From Streptomyces sp. NRRL S-31 (GTDB lineage Bacteria > Actinomycetota > Actinomycetes > Streptomycetales > Streptomycetaceae): a stretch of DNA of 64,000 bases. Below the pieces are notes generated by a model. That model saw only the letters and a list, made by a program, of their open reading frames with translations, had not been told where the DNA came from and made no database searches. How positions within the stretch are numbered: position 1 is the first letter of the stretch; every line of letters starts with the position of its first letter. The stretch spans positions 1 to 64,000 of the forward strand of contig NZ_JOCB01000029.1 in assembly GCF_000718775.1 (NCBI RefSeq), given 5' to 3'. Both the position numbers and the translations under genes were made by a program. This document shows positions 62,800 to 64,000 of the stretch, in pieces.

Positions 62800-63867
62800 T
62801 CAGAGGTGGTCGGCGTCGACGACTGCCTGGGCGAAGGCGGTGGGCGCCTCCTGGGGCAGGTTGTGGCCGATGTCCGCGATGGTGCGGTGTGCGTACGCGC
62901 CCGTGAAGTGGTCGCGGTAGCCGGAGCCGTCGCCGGCCGGGGTGAAGGGGTCGAGTGCCGGGTCGAGGGTGATGGTGGGGACGTGGATCGAGGGCTGGGC
63001 GGCGAGCAGCTTCTCGTAGCGGTCGTAGCGGGGTTCGCCCTCGATCAGGCCGATGCGCCACCGGTAGTTGTAGAGGACGATGGCCGCGTAGTCCGGATTG
63101 TGGAAGGCCTGCGCGGTGCGCTCGAAGGTGGCGTCGTCGAAGTCCCAGCCGGGGGAGACGAGGGTCCACACGTAGCGGCACAGGGCGATGCGCTCGTCCG
63201 GGTTCTCCATGGCCCGCTTGCCGCGGTCGGTGGCGAAGTACCACTGGTACCACCAGTTGTGCTCGACGGCCGGGGCGGCCGGTGTCAGCTGCGCCTTGAC
63301 GTTGGTGATGAGGTACCCCGTGGTGGAGACCAGGGCCTTGACGCGCTCGGGCCACAGCGCGGCGATGATGTCGGCGGTGCGCGAACCCCAGTCGAACCCG
63401 GCCAGCAGCGCCTTGGGGATCTTGAGGGCGTCCATCAGGGCGAGGATGTCGAGGGCGATCGCGGACTGCTCGGCGGTGCGCGGGGTGTGGTGGGACAGGA
63501 AGCGGGTGCTGCCGTGGCCGCGCAGGTAGGGGACGATGACGCGGTAGCCCAGGTCGGCGAGGAGCGGGGCGACGTCGACGTAGCTGTGGATGTCGTAGGG
63601 CCAGCCGTGCAGCAGGATGACCACCGGGCCGTGGGCGGGGCCGGCCTCGGCGTAACCGATGTCGAGCACGCCCGCCCTGACCTGCTTGAGGGTGCGGAAG
63701 CCGGTGTGGGTGCCCGGGGTGACGGCGGGCACGGTGGGTGCGGGCCCCGCGCTGCGCGGGTGCGGGGTGGTCGCGGCGGACGCCTGGGCGGGGAGGCCGG
63801 ACAGGGAGACGGCGGCCACGCCGGTGCCCAGGCCGACGGCCTTGCTGAAGGTACGCCTGTCGATCAT
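62800..63867 (-). CDS. Exported epoxide-hydrolase-like alpha/beta hydrolase
   Basis: The 355-residue product has a twin-arginine signal (DRRTFSKAVGLGTGVAAVSL, Ala-X-Ala near residue 31). The core has the oxyanion HGWP (ILLHGWPYDIHSY), the Asp nucleophile in LLAGFDWGSRTAD as in epoxide hydrolases and haloalkane dehalogenases, and His in IADIGHNLPQEAP. A lid domain lies between. The ATG at 63867 has a GGAGGG site. A TCACC-type site lies about 117 bases upstream at the window edge. Confidence 0.9.
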   Translation of the reverse strand: MIDRRTFSKAVGLGTGVAAVSLSGLPAQASAATTPHPRSAGPAPTVPAVTPGTHTGFRTLKQVRAGVLDIGYAEAGPAHGPVVILLHGWPYDIHSYVDVAPLLADLGYRVIVPYLRGHGSTRFLSHHTPRTAEQSAIALDILALMDALKIPKALLAGFDWGSRTADIIAALWPERVKALVSTTGYLITNVKAQLTPAAPAVEHNWWYQWYFATDRGKRAMENPDERIALCRYVWTLVSPGWDFDDATFERTAQAFHNPDYAAIVLYNYRWRIGLIEGEPRYDRYEKLLAAQPSIHVPTITLDPALDPFTPAGDGSGYRDHFTGAYAHRTIADIGHNLPQEAPTAFAQAVVDADHL

Positions 63868-63983
63868 CCAAAACCCTCCGTCGTGTGTTCCGGTGAACCG
63901 TCCGGGCCCGGAAGCCCCGTCGCCCGCCTCGGACGCCCAGGGTCGGCCCGGCTGTCGGCGCGATGACCCTCGCACAGCAATAG

Positions 63984-64000
63984 TCACCTGTCAAACAGGT
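63984..64000. promoter_or_regulatory. TCACC-type operator, cut by the window end
   Basis: TCACCTGTCAAACAGGT; the last two bases of GGTGA lie beyond the end. It lies upstream of the epoxide-hydrolase-like gene. Confidence 0.5.

Overview
The window is high-GC actinobacterial DNA, almost certainly Streptomyces: third-codon positions are nearly all G or C, GTG starts and GTGA/ATGA overlaps are common, one LuxR-type regulator carries rare TTA codons, and the families (CGNR regulators, AfsR-like NB-ARC/TPR regulators, MmyB-like XRE regulators, tandem antibiotic-type ABC-F proteins) are typical of the genus. A parA-parB operon near 27-29.6 kb and a replication module at 50-57 kb (two RepL-like winged-helix proteins, primase-polymerase, SF3 helicase, iteron-like and origin-like repeats) suggest a large plasmid, possibly linear, rather than a chromosomal core. 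The plasmid reading is inference.

Layout. 0-1.7 kb: end of one gene, then a phenylacetyl-CoA-ligase-like enzyme. 1.7-10.6 kb: an unusual cluster with a CrtC/AttH-like lipocalin-fold protein, a polyprenyl diphosphate synthase with an SCP2-like N-terminal domain, an NHL propeller, a choice-of-anchor/lamin-tail protein, and three proteins sharing an unrecognised C-terminal beta-rich domain. A 166-bp MITE-like element lies inside it. 10.7-14.8 kb: a membrane protein and a LAL-type LuxR regulator with two TTA codons. 15-24.5 kb: a candidate small-molecule locus with two Gfo/Idh/MocA oxidoreductases, an adenosylhomocysteinase-like protein, a B12-type radical SAM enzyme, an MFS exporter and an unknown 450-residue protein. 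Its 1.4-kb intergenic region holds a large inverted duplication with twin short ORFs starting MKIVLRSPSPY.

24.6-36.3 kb: D,D-carboxypeptidase, NTF2-like protein, parAB, hydrolase, XRE-NB-ARC-TPR regulator, MFS transporter and universal stress protein. 36.4-43.2 kb: NmrA-like protein, a decayed tannase/feruloyl-esterase fragment, two ABC-F proteins (the first with an attenuator-like leader), a CGNR regulator and a coiled-coil winged-helix protein. 43.5-49.8 kb: a two-component system with 11-bp phased direct repeats, a PTDPS-repeat secreted protein, a Ser/Thr kinase, a TatA-like protein and two TerD proteins; tatA and terD share an identical 16-bp palindrome.

50-57.8 kb is the replication module, surrounded by iterons, inverted repeats and copies of a palindrome built on TATTACGGCGTAATA. 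58-64 kb: prephenate dehydratase translationally coupled to a 17-codon ORF, TetR, GNAT and XRE genes, and two exported alpha/beta hydrolases. Three TCACC-N9-GGTGA sites lie near those hydrolases; the same site overlaps the start of the CGNR regulator 20 kb away, suggesting a small dispersed regulon.
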